NCBI RefSeq assembly: GCF_007859935.1
Contig: NZ_SJPO01000002.1
Coordinates: 700,744-764,743 of the forward strand
Direction of reading: 5' to 3'
Source: Posidoniimonas polymericola
Lineage (GTDB): Bacteria; Planctomycetota; Planctomycetia; Pirellulales; Lacipirellulaceae
Length of the DNA stretch: 64,000 nucleotides
The translations under genes and the position numbers were made by a program. Of this stretch, positions 1-8,748 are shown piece after piece (the first letter of the stretch is position 1; each line of letters opens with the position of its first letter). The notes under the pieces were generated by a model. It saw only the letters and a list, made by a program, of their open reading frames with translations, did no database searches and was not told the DNA's origin.

Positions 1-1560
1 GGCGAAGGTCTCGACCATGCCGGCGACCCCTTCGGGGTTCGACGCCCGCACGCCCGACAGCCGCACCAGCGGGTCGAAGTCCTTCAGCGCCCGCTGACGC
101 ACGACCTCGGCCTGCAGGCCGTTGTACTGCGTCATCAGCTCGACCGCGGTCGCCTTGACGATGGCGGGCGTGGTCTCGCGGTCGTAGACCGCTTTGAGCA
201 GCTCCTCGCCCTCGGGCTGCCCGGCGCGGCCGGCGGCCATGGCGTGCGCCCAGTGCGGGTCGTCGCGGCGGGTGGGGCCGTACCACTTCTCGACCGCGTC
301 GGCCGCCCACTGGGCGTTCTCGAACGGCTCGGTGTGGCACTTGTTGCAGGCGTTGGGCGTGCCGAGCTCGACCGACAAGTCGGGCCGCGGGATGCGGATG
401 CTGTGGTCCCGCCGCGGGTCGACCACCATGTAGATAGTCTCTGGCATGTGGCACTCGACGCAGCTCGCCCCGGGCGTGTCCGATTTGTGGTGGTGGTGGG
501 CCGGCGTGTCGTACTGGGCCGGCACGTGGCACTGAGCGCACAGGGCGTTGCCGTCGAACTTGAGCTTGAGCGAGTGGGGGTTGTGGCAGTCCGTGCAGCG
601 GACGTTCTTCGCGTGCATCTTGCTCTGCAGGAACGAGCCGTACACGTACACCTCGTCCTGGATCTGCCCGTCGGCGTGGTACAGACCTTCGTACAGCGGG
701 GTCGGCTCGTAGTGGTTCATGAAGTTGGGGCCGGGCCGGAAGCCGGCGTGCACCTCGAGCCGACGCGAGTGGCACTTGGCGCAGGTCTGGATCTGCGGCT
801 CGGAGTCGAGCGACTTGAGCTTCGCCAGACCGTAGCCGTGCGTGCGGTCCCAGAACAGCGAGTTGCGGCCCGCCAGCTCGATGTGCAGGCTGCCGGGCCC
901 GTGGCACTCCTCGCAGCTGACGTCGATCTCGTCGTAGGTGGTGTGGTAGGTGTCGGTCGCCAGGTCGTAGTTCTTCTGGAGGTTGGTGGAGTGGCACTCG
1001 GCGCAGGTGGTGTTCCAGTTCTGCGCGACGCCGGTCCAGTGCAGCGGGTCGTCGGGCGGGAGGCGCTCGTCCGTGACGTCGGGCGGGTAGACGTAGAACC
1101 ACTCCTTCTTGAGCGTGTCCCACGAGACCCGCAGCACCTGCACGCGGCCGTCGGGGAACTCGACCATGTACTGCTGCAGCGGCGTGAGGCCGAACGTGTA
1201 CTTGATCTCGTAGTCGTGGTTCTCGCCGTCGGGGCCCTCGGTGTTGACCATGTAGCGGTCGCCGTCGCGGAAGAACCGCGTCGTGACGCCCCGCCGCTCG
1301 TAGACGGCGTCGGTGAAGTCGCCGAGCACGGCCTCGTCGGTGGCCAGCTCCATCGCCCGGTCGTGGTGGCTGCCAAGCCAGTCGTCGTGCTCGGCCTGGT
1401 GGCACTCGACGCACGACTGCCGGCCGACGAAGGTCGCCTTGGCGAGGGCGTCGGGCGGGGCCGCGCGCCGCCAGTCGGCCCACACCCCAGCGCCAATCAG
1501 CAGGAGCAGCACAACCACCAGGATCGGCCAGCGTCGGAGTAGAGAGGTCTGGCCGGGCAT
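1..1560 (-). CDS. Octaheme-type cytochrome c (partial, 3' end missing)
   Basis: The frame opens with ATG at 1560 and reaches the left edge without a stop. Residues 13-28 form one membrane anchor or uncleaved signal. Eight CxxCH heme motifs follow: CVECH, CAECH, CEECH, CAKCH, CTDCH, CAQCH, CVECH and CNKCH, the first at residues 50-54. After the last heme the protein has a helical region that looks like the start of a TPR or HEAT-like section (ELMTQYNGLQAEVVRQRAL). This layout matches the multiheme cytochrome c554/TPR proteins of planctomycetes and Verrucomicrobia. It is probably an exported electron carrier or oxidoreductase; the substrate cannot be told. Long open frames on the opposite strand here are GC-driven shadows. 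Confidence 0.85.
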   Translation of the reverse strand, partial: MPGQTSLLRRWPILVVVLLLLIGAGVWADWRRAAPPDALAKATFVGRQSCVECHQAEHDDWLGSHHDRAMELATDEAVLGDFTDAVYERRGVTTRFFRDGDRYMVNTEGPDGENHDYEIKYTFGLTPLQQYMVEFPDGRVQVLRVSWDTLKKEWFYVYPPDVTDERLPPDDPLHWTGVAQNWNTTCAECHSTNLQKNYDLATDTYHTTYDEIDVSCEECHGPGSLHIELAGRNSLFWDRTHGYGLAKLKSLDSEPQIQTCAKCHSRRLEVHAGFRPGPNFMNHYEPTPLYEGLYHADGQIQDEVYVYGSFLQSKMHAKNVRCTDCHNPHSLKLKFDGNALCAQCHVPAQYDTPAHHHHKSDTPGASCVECHMPETIYMVVDPRRDHSIRIPRPDLSVELGTPNACNKCHTEPFENAQWAADAVEKWYGPTRRDDPHWAHAMAAGRAGQPEGEELLKAVYDRETTPAIVKATAVELMTQYNGLQAEVVRQRALKDFDPLVRLSGVRASNPEGVAGMVETFA

Positions 1561-1733
1561 AGGCAGCGAAAAGGGGGACGCGTGGTTGGGAGTCGGGGGA
1601 ACCCTCTATTCTAGGTTCTTGCCGCCGCCGCGTCACCGGCGGGCAAGGGCGTTCTTGGCGGGGGGCGTGGTGCGCCTTAGATTGAAACCCTCCGCTTACC
1701 GCAGTCTCATACTCACCGCCGCAAGCAAACCGC

Positions 1734-2156
1734 ATGAAGTCCTTCCGCAAAGAACTCTGGTTCAACCTCCCCGCCCGGATGGAGTTTGTGAACATCACGT
1801 CGGACGTCGACGAGTGCGTCCGCGAGAGCGGGGTCCAGGAGGGCATGGCGCTGGTGAACGCGATGCACATCACCGCCAGCGTGTTCATCAACGACGACGA
1901 GCCCGGTCTGAAGCGGGACTACAAGAAGTGGCTCGAGGAGCTGGCGCCGTTCGACGCGTCGCCCGAGCGGTACCACCACAACCGCACCGGCGAGGACAAC
2001 GCCGACGCGCACCACAAGCGGCAGATCATGGGCCGCGAGGTGGTGGTGGCCATTACCGAAGGGAAGTTGGACTTTGGGCCCTGGGAGCAGATCTTCTACG
2101 GCGAGTTCGACGGCCGGCGGCGGAAACGCGTGCTGGTGAAGATCATCGGGGATTGA
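1734..2156 (+). CDS. YjbQ family protein (UPF0047)
   Basis: This 140-residue protein has the length and signature of the YjbQ/UPF0047 family: an N-terminal beta-rich segment ([12 protein letters not shown]), the [18 protein letters not shown] core, the [12 protein letters not shown] histidine-rich segment and a C-terminal [13 protein letters not shown]. The family has thiamine phosphate synthase-like activity in vitro in some members, but its physiological role is unsettled. The conserved histidines could bind metal. It stands alone, with about 170 bases to the upstream divergent cytochrome. Family assignment is firm; function is not. Confidence 0.9.
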   Translation: MKSFRKELWFNLPARMEFVNITSDVDECVRESGVQEGMALVNAMHITASVFINDDEPGLKRDYKKWLEELAPFDASPERYHHNRTGEDNADAHHKRQIMGREVVVAITEGKLDFGPWEQIFYGEFDGRRRKRVLVKIIGD

Positions 2157-2169
2157 CCCCCGCGACGCG

Positions 2170-2649
2170 TCACCACTCGAGATCAATCTTCAAGTCGTCG
2201 AACTTCCAGTGCGCGCCCTCGCGCACCATCCGGACCGTGGCCGGGTTCCACTCGCCATTGACGCGGGTCTCGACGTGGACGGTAGCCTCGTCGCCGTCGA
2301 TCTCGGTCGAGACGTACTTGCGGATCTTGTCCGCCATCGAGCGGTAGCGGCCGAGCCCCTTCTCGTAAGGCGTGCGTGCGAACAGGTCGGCAGAGTCGCC
2401 GAACAGGCTGCTCTCCTTCACCGCCGAGCGGATGGCGTCCTTGTCCCAGACCGACTCCTGGCGTTGGTAGTCGTCGCGGGTCTCTTCCGGCAGCAGCGGC
2501 AGGACCTGCTCGAACGAGTCGGCCTTGCGGGCCGTCTTCAGGAATACCTGCAGGTCCCGGGCGGGCTGCAGGTCGTTGGTCTCGTCTGCGTGAGTCACGC
2601 ACGCGGCGACGGAGAGCGTGATTGCAATAGCGCTGAAAAAGGACCGCAT
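2170..2649 (-). CDS. Hypothetical exported protein
   Basis: A 159-residue protein that I do not recognise. Residues 1-21 form a signal peptide (FFSAIAITLSVAACVTHA) with a possible lipobox-like cysteine at 17. The mature part is charged and mixed alpha/beta, ending in a beta-rich stretch (EATVHVETRVNGEWNPATVRMVREG.HWKFDDLKI) that resembles an NTF2-like or DUF4878-type lipoprotein fold; that resemblance is inference from the pattern only. It converges on the YjbQ gene with a 13-base gap. Confidence 0.7.
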   Translation of the reverse strand: MRSFFSAIAITLSVAACVTHADETNDLQPARDLQVFLKTARKADSFEQVLPLLPEETRDDYQRQESVWDKDAIRSAVKESSLFGDSADLFARTPYEKGLGRYRSMADKIRKYVSTEIDGDEATVHVETRVNGEWNPATVRMVREGAHWKFDDLKIDLEW

Positions 2650-2736
2650 GGTAGGGTCTCCAGGGGTGGCGTCTCTAGAGATCCTAGCTCACGGCTAGCC
2701 GCGAGCGGGGGCGGCGCCAAGCCGCGGCCGCACGGT

Positions 2737-3471
2737 TCAGGCGTTGGTTGGTTCGGCAGGCTCCGGATCTGAGGTTTGTCCTGGTGGTTGTGCGGTCGCG
2801 GTCGGCTTTGCTGCCGGGGGCGGGATCCGCACCACGGCCACCGACTGGCCGGTCTGCGCGTGGCCAACCCGCTCGAGTCGGCCGGTGATGCGGAGCCACG
2901 GCACGGTGAGCACCCGCGCGGCGAGCACCCCGCCGAGCCGCGCAGGACTCCAGCGCAGGTGCGCGCGGAGCGAACGTTCGTTGCCGGCCACGACGCCGAG
3001 CGCAATCCGCTCGACGCCTTCGCGGTGCAGCTCGCGGCCGACAAACGACAGCAGCCGGGTGTAGACTCCGTCGCCGCGGTGCGGCGGGGTCACCACCGCG
3101 GCGTAGATCCAGCGGTCGCGGTCCGCGAGCGTCATTGTCAGTGCGATTTCGGGGTCGTGGTACTCGCCGGCCGCCACCCACACGCAGGCGATCGGCGAGC
3201 CCTCGCGGATCACAATCGCCGCGCGACGCGAGTGGGCGTCCCAAGCGGCGTAGTTTTCGGCGTCCGCCACCCCGTACAGCAGCCCGGCTTCTTCAAGCGA
3301 GCCGACCCAGCGGATCGCCTCCTCGGGCGGGCCGGCGGGCAGGTCGTCGCGATCGAGGAAACGTGTGGTCGGGATGGCGAGCACCGCGAACGGTCGGATC
3401 CTGATCAGCCACGCCGGGGTGCAACGAGCGATCTGTTTTGCCGACCGGTAGACAAACCGGGTGAAGGACAT
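2737..3471 (-). CDS. GNAT family N-acetyltransferase
   Basis: ATG at 3471 gives 244 residues and begins at a natural MSFTRFVYRS; the open frame extends upstream, but that part is low-complexity and unsupported. The core holds a GNAT acetyl-CoA motif: IYAAVVTPPHRGDGVYTRLL followed by helix and LGVVAGNERSLRAHLR. The early segment (AAIVIREGSPIACVWVAAGEYHDPEIALT) fits the beta-sheet before motif A. The C-terminal 30 residues are Pro/Ala/Thr-rich and probably disordered. Substrate unknown; members with this layout act on small molecules or protein N-termini. Confidence 0.75.
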   Translation of the reverse strand: MSFTRFVYRSAKQIARCTPAWLIRIRPFAVLAIPTTRFLDRDDLPAGPPEEAIRWVGSLEEAGLLYGVADAENYAAWDAHSRRAAIVIREGSPIACVWVAAGEYHDPEIALTMTLADRDRWIYAAVVTPPHRGDGVYTRLLSFVGRELHREGVERIALGVVAGNERSLRAHLRWSPARLGGVLAARVLTVPWLRITGRLERVGHAQTGQSVAVVRIPPPAAKPTATAQPPGQTSDPEPAEPTNA

Positions 3472-3661
3472 TGGGGAGCGGGGAGTCGATGGGAAGAGGC
3501 AACCGAGGACTAAGTGAAGCCTAGCACGGCCCCACCAAGCCGTAGGCTTACTCGGGGTAAAGCCCGCCCGCAACACCTTCCAGCGGGTTCGCGGACGCCG
3601 TCGTTCAAGTGGTTTTGCCGACGTCGCGGCGGGCGCCAGCGGTGGCGTGCAGAAGCCTCGA

Positions 3662-5029
3662 TCACCACTGGTACTCGAACGAGGCGTTGAGCCCCTGCGC
3701 CCAGAAGTCGGTCCGCGAGAGCGCGAACGCGGGGACGGCCGGTCCGGCCAGCACGCCGCCGCCAAGCTGCGACGGGTTCACGTTGGTGTCGATCAGCGGC
3801 GCCAGCCGCACGACGCTGTCCCAGTAGAAGAACGTGTACCCCAGGCCCACCCGCGTGTGTGTGCCGATTTGGCGCTCGAGGTTGACTCCGAGTTCACCGC
3901 TGAAGGAATCGTCGTTGAACTCGCGGTAGGCGCTGTTGGTGGGCTGGCCAAGCAGGCCGCCGTCGTTGTGCGTGAAGACCGGCACGCCGCCCGGGTCGGT
4001 CACGACGGTCGTGTCGCCGCTGACGGTGCTGCGGGTGTGAGTCGCGCCGTAGGCCGCCTTGGTGGTCAGGCTGAGCGACCAGCAGCCCCGCCACAGCCGC
4101 GTTGCTAGGCCGATCTCGCCGCCGTGGAAGTAGTTCTTGGTGCGGAACAGGTCCTCGCGGAAGACCTCCGTGCCGGGGAAGTAGCCGCTGGCGGCGTTCA
4201 GCGAGGTGCTGGCGTCGCGGATCAGCAGCTGGTCCTTGAGGTAACCGTGTCGGTAGCCGGCGAGGATGTCGACGCGGCCGTTCTCACGCCACAGGATCGC
4301 CTGACGCAGCAGCACTTCGGCGCCGAGCAGCTCGAGGTCGGCGTCGATGCGGGTGGATCCCGACAGCAGCCCCGGGTACGCGACCAGCAACGAATCCTCG
4401 TCGCCGCCGACCGCGTCGGTGTAGGGGCGGGCGATGACGGGCGTGTCGTCGCTGTTGGCGGCGAACTCGATGTCGCGGCCGTCAATGCCGAACAGGTTCG
4501 CCTCGATCCCGACCCGCTGCTCGGGGCAGTGCCACAGGCCGAGGGTAAACCGGCCGCCGGGCCGCATGTCGTCGTGCAGGCGGTCGCCGCCGAAGAGCGT
4601 CAGGGTATCGGGTTGGTCGAGGGCCCCGGCGTCGGCCGCGGGTGTGGCCGCGTCGCCGGTGGTGACGAGCGCAGGGAAGTCGGCGCCCTTGGTCGCCCAG
4701 CCGAGGTACTCGGCCTTGAACCACAGCCGGCCGGCGTGCCAGTCGACCTCGCATGCCCCGGGGTGCGGCCCCAGCCGCCGCAGGCCGGGCGTGGGGCGGC
4801 ATTGTGAGAACTCGGCCCCGGCCGCGCACGAGCCGCAGCCGCCGCAGTTGTAGGCGGCGGGCAGCTGGTAACCGGCCTGCTTGACCGGCTCGTCTTGCGA
4901 TCGGGCGTCCACCGCCGGCACGACGACGGGCGTCGTTGCTAGGGGCAGCGCGTCGTCCGCGCGGCAGTAGCCGGCGAGCGTCGCGGCCAGGGCGAACACG
5001 AGCGGGATGGATTTATTGCGCAGAGTCAC
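3662..5029 (-). CDS. BBP7 family outer membrane beta-barrel protein
   Basis: A 455-residue protein with a signal peptide (residues 1-24, ending YCRADD), a short Cys/Gly-rich linker (CGGCGSC), then alternating-hydrophobic strands to a C-terminal NASFEYQW, an aromatic-terminated last strand typical of outer-membrane barrels. Segments such as LWFKAEYLGWATKGADFPALVTTG and RVGLGYTFFYWDSVVRLAPLID are characteristic of the BBP7/DUF1551 family that is expanded in planctomycetes. Probable location is the outer membrane; pore or structural role is inferred. Monocistronic: the next gene lies 60 bases upstream and has its own frame. Confidence 0.88.
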   Translation of the reverse strand: MTLRNKSIPLVFALAATLAGYCRADDALPLATTPVVVPAVDARSQDEPVKQAGYQLPAAYNCGGCGSCAAGAEFSQCRPTPGLRRLGPHPGACEVDWHAGRLWFKAEYLGWATKGADFPALVTTGDAATPAADAGALDQPDTLTLFGGDRLHDDMRPGGRFTLGLWHCPEQRVGIEANLFGIDGRDIEFAANSDDTPVIARPYTDAVGGDEDSLLVAYPGLLSGSTRIDADLELLGAEVLLRQAILWRENGRVDILAGYRHGYLKDQLLIRDASTSLNAASGYFPGTEVFREDLFRTKNYFHGGEIGLATRLWRGCWSLSLTTKAAYGATHTRSTVSGDTTVVTDPGGVPVFTHNDGGLLGQPTNSAYREFNDDSFSGELGVNLERQIGTHTRVGLGYTFFYWDSVVRLAPLIDTNVNPSQLGGGVLAGPAVPAFALSRTDFWAQGLNASFEYQW

Positions 5030-5089
5030 CTTCTCGAGATCGGCAGCCCCGCCTGCACAACTTGAATAATCGTTACAAACAGATGCGTG

Positions 5090-5992
5090 CTAGCGGCGGA
5101 TCGCGCTGGAGAAATCGGCGCTGCCGTCGGCCAGCTGGGCCCGCTGCCGGATATTGGCGCGGGCCTTTACCTGCTCGAAGTCTCCCTCGCCGACGATCAA
5201 CCCCTCGGCGTACGCCTTGCGGTCGGACAGGCCGGGCAGCAGCACGCCGATGTCGTACACCACGCGGTTGGGGCGGATCAGGTTGACATGCTCGACGATG
5301 TTCGTGGTGCAGTTGTTGGTGAAGAGGTCGTAGAACTGCGGCTGCTGCGCAAGCTCGTTGGCGCGGCGCAGCATGCTAACCAGCATCTCCTGGGCGGCCT
5401 CCGGCGGCGCGGTGGTGCGGTACAGGTAGGTGTCCTGGTTGTTGATGACCGCCTGCCGGCGGAGGATGTCCCGCTCGTCGGTCACGACGTAGATCAGCTC
5501 GTACTGCCGCATCGCGCTGAGCACCGGGTTATAGGCCGGCTCGTCCTTCTCCTTGCGGACCTCGACGCTGATCACCAGGTGCTCCGGCTCGGCCATTGGC
5601 GCCTCGGGGGCCAGCTCGAAGCTGACCAGCGTGTGGGCCAGGCTCGGCACGGGGCCGAATGGCATCGTGATGAAGTCCACCGCCTGGACCCGCCGCAGGT
5701 TGAACGACTTGTCGTAGTAGTCCGGCACGTACTCGCCCGGCGCCAGGTGCTTGCAGTACCGCACGTTCTTGACAGTGACCCGGTCGCCGCGGATGTCGGC
5801 GGTCGCCAGCACCGCCTGATCGGGGACCCAGTCGCGGAAGTTGGACGGCTGGATCCGGTCCGCCAGGTCCAGCGGCGGCGTCTTCTTCAGGTTCACTTTC
5901 GACGCGCAGCCCACGGGCCCGCAAGCCACGGGCGCGCAGCACAGCACGCAGACAACCGCGGCGCGCAGGCGATGACGCAGGAACCAGTGCAT
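5090..5992 (-). CDS. DUF4105 domain exported protein
   Basis: ATG at 5992 gives 300 residues starting MHWFLRHRLRAAVVCVL, a signal sequence followed by several cysteines, so a lipoprotein cannot be excluded. The body matches the DUF4105 (Lnb N-terminal periplasmic) family: FITMPFGPVPSLAHTLVSFEL, ILRRQAVINNQDTYLYRTT and above all FYDLFTNNCTTNIVEHVN, the NC(T)T motif that is the family hallmark and may hold a catalytic cysteine. An upstream in-frame ATG exists at 6061, but it would put 23 basic residues ahead of the signal peptide. Role in envelope metabolism is inferred. Confidence 0.85.
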   Translation of the reverse strand: MHWFLRHRLRAAVVCVLCCAPVACGPVGCASKVNLKKTPPLDLADRIQPSNFRDWVPDQAVLATADIRGDRVTVKNVRYCKHLAPGEYVPDYYDKSFNLRRVQAVDFITMPFGPVPSLAHTLVSFELAPEAPMAEPEHLVISVEVRKEKDEPAYNPVLSAMRQYELIYVVTDERDILRRQAVINNQDTYLYRTTAPPEAAQEMLVSMLRRANELAQQPQFYDLFTNNCTTNIVEHVNLIRPNRVVYDIGVLLPGLSDRKAYAEGLIVGEGDFEQVKARANIRQRAQLADGSADFSSAIRR

Positions 5993-6083
5993 CCGAGTCT
6001 CAGAAGACAGGAGGGCGAGGCCGCGGAGTCTAGGAAGGCCGCGGAGCGCCGGCAACGCCATTTGCCAGAGCTAGTTGCCAGAG

Positions 6084-6995
6084 TCAGTTTCCTGAGTCGC
6101 CTGCTAGCAGGTCGGCCGCTGGGCCGCGGGGACGCAGCCGCCGCGTGGCAGCGTACAGCAACGCCGACGCCGCTAGCACCCCCAGCATCAGCCAGCCGAA
6201 CGGGCCGATCGCCAGCAGCACCGCGGCGGCGGTCATCGCGATCAGCAGTTCCCGCATGCTGAATCGCAGGCCGCCCTGCCGCGCCGGAGCCCGCCACGCC
6301 AGCATCACCAGCGAAGCGGCGAGCATCAACAACGCGAACCATTCCTGGTCGGTGAACCAAGTGATCCGCATCACGGTGTGCGGATTCACCGCGTGGGCGA
6401 TGAACGTCGAAAACGCGGCCGCCAGCATCGCCTCGGCGGCGAGCAGGCCGTGCCGCGCGGAGAAGATTGCGCCAGCGAAGCCGGCCAGCCAGATTGGCCC
6501 GGCGGCCAGCGGGATCAGTTGCCGCAGCGACTCGGCGGGGCCTTCAAGCGAAAACGGCTGGGGACGCGGCGTTCGTTCCTGCAGCAGGCCACGCCCGATC
6601 CCCGCCGTGAACGAAGCCAGGTCGTCGCCGTCGAAGGTGTACTGCATCTCGATGCCGTACTTGGGGTGCCGCCAGGTGGCGACCTCGCGGCCGTCGCCTA
6701 CCCGATCGGCAACCATGCGAGTCTCCCAAGGCTCGCCCGCGTTAAGCGTCTCCTCGGTTTCGCGCCGGGCGTTGTCGGCGTCGAACAGCGATTTGGACCA
6801 CTGGCTCAGCTTCTGGTGCTCGAGCCCGCCTTCCTTGTCGAGTTGGGCAATCAGGTCGTCGTACGCCCGCTGCGCCTCACGGTCGCGGCGGTTCTGGTCG
6901 GCCTTGAAGGCGCCCAGCGCGATGATGAGCGCCAGCACCGCCAGCCGGGCCAGGGTTCGGGTTCGCGTTCGCGCGGCGTTGCGTTTGGCGGGCAT
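6084..6995 (-). CDS. Hypothetical multi-pass membrane protein
   Basis: A 303-residue protein of no family I recognise by name. Residues 13-30 are a first membrane segment, followed by a soluble charged domain (about 30-160) that contains a YGIEMQYTFDGDDLASFTAGIG motif. Four or five further membrane segments occupy about 165-285. The second half contains FSMRELLIAMTAAAVLLAIG, a phrase that recurs in many planctomycete membrane proteins just before their last helices. It ends with a short basic tail. It is separated by 91 bases from the DUF4105 gene on the same strand, so co-transcription is possible. Confidence 0.75.
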   Translation of the reverse strand: MPAKRNAARTRTRTLARLAVLALIIALGAFKADQNRRDREAQRAYDDLIAQLDKEGGLEHQKLSQWSKSLFDADNARRETEETLNAGEPWETRMVADRVGDGREVATWRHPKYGIEMQYTFDGDDLASFTAGIGRGLLQERTPRPQPFSLEGPAESLRQLIPLAAGPIWLAGFAGAIFSARHGLLAAEAMLAAAFSTFIAHAVNPHTVMRITWFTDQEWFALLMLAASLVMLAWRAPARQGGLRFSMRELLIAMTAAAVLLAIGPFGWLMLGVLAASALLYAATRRLRPRGPAADLLAGDSGN

Positions 6996-7045
6996 AGCGC
7001 GGCGGCTGTTGGGGTGAGGTTACACGCGATTCATCGGGGTCGGGC

Positions 7046-7130
7046 GAACAAAAGGGGACAGGCACGCGCCGGTCGCGCGGAACTGCAGGGCCGCGATCAA
7101 CCCGCGTCGCGAGCCAGTCCCCTATTGTTC
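7046..7130. repeat. Imperfect palindrome, GGGGACTGGC family, copy 1
   Basis: The left arm reads GAACAAAAGGGGACAGGCAC and the right arm, in reverse complement, GAACAATAGGGGACTGGCTC, both continuing with GCG. The arms differ only at three A/T positions over 23 bases and flank a 39-base GC-rich centre. It sits in the gap between hisG and the upstream membrane-protein gene. Related copies are at 15989-16074 and 16093-16183. Confidence 0.8.
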
Positions 7131-7148
7131 GCCACGCAGCGCTTGTCA

Positions 7149-8033
7149 CTACAGCCGGCAGTTGCTGATGCTGGTCTCGAGGATTGCCTCGGCGCCGAGC
7201 TCCTCGAGCCGCTCCATGATGCCGATCACCTCGCCCCGCTTGACCATCGCCCGCACGGCAAACCAGCCCTGCTTCTCGAGCTTGTTGATGGTCGGCGAGC
7301 TGAAGCCGGGCGTCACCTTCTCGGCGGCGGGCAGGTTCTCTTCGGCGATGTTGTACTCCAGCAGCGAGTAGCTGCGCGCGATCACCACGCCTTCGAGCCG
7401 CCGGGTGATGCGGTCGCACAGCTCGGCGTGGGCGGTGCGGGGGTTCTGGATCAGGACGGTCTCGTACTTGCCGATCTCGTCGAGGATCCGCAGCCGGTTG
7501 GCGGCCAGCGTGCTGCCGGTCTCCACTAGGTCGACAATGGCGTCGGCCACGCCGAGGGCGATCATTACCTCGACCGAGCCGGTCAGCTCGACGCAGTGGG
7601 CCGTGGCGCCGTGCTCGTTGAGGTAGGTCCGGGTGACGTTCGGGAAGCTGGTGGCGATGCGGTCGCCGTTGAGGTCCTTCGGCTCGATCACCGGGCTGTT
7701 GTCCGGCACGCACACCGCCAGCCGGCACCCGCCGACGCCCAGCTTCAGCCGCTCGGTAAGCTCCACCGGCTTGCCGTCGATGCGGGACTCGGCCACCAGG
7801 TCCGAGCCGGTGATGCCCATGTCGATCGCGCCCTCGGCGCACAGCACGGGGATGTCGTCGGTGCGGAGGAAGGTGATGTCGATCTCGGGCTGGTTGTCGG
7901 CGATCGCCTTGACGCGGGCGAACAGCGCGCGGTCCTGCCGGCGGAACTTGAGGCCGGCGTCCTTGAGGAGGTCGCCGGCGAGTTCGGCCAGGCGGCCTTT
8001 GCTTGGGATGCCGATGCGGAGCGGGTTGGCCAT
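7149..8033 (-). CDS. hisG: ATP phosphoribosyltransferase (HisG, long form)
   Basis: A 294-residue protein beginning MANPLRIGIPSKGRLAELAG, the classic HisG start. It catalyses the first step of histidine biosynthesis, ATP plus PRPP to phosphoribosyl-ATP. Visible motifs are RTDDIPVLCAEGAIDMGITG, a PRPP-binding region IVDLVETGSTLAANRLR, and a C-terminal ACT-like regulatory domain (from about residue 215, LLEYNIAEENLPAAEKVTPG to the end), which marks the long, HisZ-independent form. hisE lies just upstream on the same strand with 93 bases between, so the first two pathway steps are probably co-transcribed. No other his genes are in view. Confidence 0.97.
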   Translation of the reverse strand: MANPLRIGIPSKGRLAELAGDLLKDAGLKFRRQDRALFARVKAIADNQPEIDITFLRTDDIPVLCAEGAIDMGITGSDLVAESRIDGKPVELTERLKLGVGGCRLAVCVPDNSPVIEPKDLNGDRIATSFPNVTRTYLNEHGATAHCVELTGSVEVMIALGVADAIVDLVETGSTLAANRLRILDEIGKYETVLIQNPRTAHAELCDRITRRLEGVVIARSYSLLEYNIAEENLPAAEKVTPGFSSPTINKLEKQGWFAVRAMVKRGEVIGIMERLEELGAEAILETSISNCRL

Positions 8034-8126
8034 GTCTTCTTGGGTCTTCGAGTCGGGGCGATCCGGCGGCGGATCTCGTTGCGTGAATGGGGGCGGGGGC
8101 CTGGCGGACGAGGCCAGGCGGCGGGG

Positions 8127-8489
8127 CTACTTGGCCCGCGAGGCCTTCTCCTCGATGCCGGAGATGCCGAAACGGCGGGCCAGCTCGTGCTCGACCTCCG
8201 CCAGGTCGACGCCGTGGCGCCGCAGCAGCACCAGGGTGTGGTAGAGCAGGTCGCCCGCCTCGTAGACGAAGTGGGCGCGGCCCTCGTCGCCCTGCTCGCT
8301 GGCCGCCTCGACCAGCTCGCCGGCCTCCTCGGTTACCTTGCCGCACAACTTCTCGAGCGGGCCGGTCAGCAGCTTCACGGTGTACGACTTGCCGCCGTCG
8401 CCCTGGCGGGCGGCGTCGGCGCGCTCGCGGATGGTCTGTTCGAGGGCGTCGAGCGGCCGCATGGCGTCTGGGGTTGCTGGTGAGGGCAT
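8127..8489 (-). CDS. hisE: Phosphoribosyl-ATP pyrophosphatase (HisE)
   Basis: The protein hydrolyses phosphoribosyl-ATP to phosphoribosyl-AMP, step two of histidine synthesis. The MazG-like all-alpha core is clear: LEQTIRERADAA, GGKSYTVKLLTGPLEKLCGK, then VTEEAGELVEAA with the EExxE-type metal-binding acidic pairs and HFVYEAGDLLYHTLVLLRRHGV. ATG at 8489 gives 120 residues; ATG at 8462 (MRPLDALEQ) gives 111, nearer the usual family length, and ATG at 8558 adds an unsupported Pro-rich lead. No strong Shine-Dalgarno decides between 8489 and 8462. It precedes hisG. Confidence 0.93.
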   Translation of the reverse strand: MPSPATPDAMRPLDALEQTIRERADAARQGDGGKSYTVKLLTGPLEKLCGKVTEEAGELVEAASEQGDEGRAHFVYEAGDLLYHTLVLLRRHGVDLAEVEHELARRFGISGIEEKASRAK

Positions 8490-8604
8490 TGCGAGTGAGG
8501 TCGCCCGCCCGGGCCCTGGCAATCGGGCCCCCGGCAGGGGAAAATGGGGCGAAAACAAACCTCAAGTCTAGGCAGCCGTGGGCGTTCTATCAATCGTGCC
8601 ACAC

Positions 8605-8675
8605 GGGTGGCACGCCCAGAATGGGCGTGGAGCGCCGAGCCCGGGTTCACCACGCCCTGCGAGGGCGTGCCACCC
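8605..8675. repeat. Inverted repeat GGGTGGCACGCCC
   Basis: Perfect 13-base arms: GGGTGGCACGCCC at 8605-8617 and its reverse complement at 8663-8675, with an internal 45-base spacer. It lies between divergent hisE and miaA. Immediately after it, 8705-8736 carries degenerate tandem units of about 9 bases (GGCGTCTTG, GCGTCCTGG), a repeat style common in planctomycete gaps. Confidence 0.75.
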
Positions 8676-8748
8676 GAATCCGCCATTTTGTACACCGTCT
8701 ACCCGTCCTCGGCGTCTTGGCGTCCTGGCGGTTCAAAACACAGCCCTG

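Noticed and set aside
244..1542. A long rightward open frame opposite the cytochrome gene
   Set aside because: It is GC-driven and has biased, low-complexity translation (Val/Arg/His-rich), whereas the opposite strand encodes eight heme motifs.
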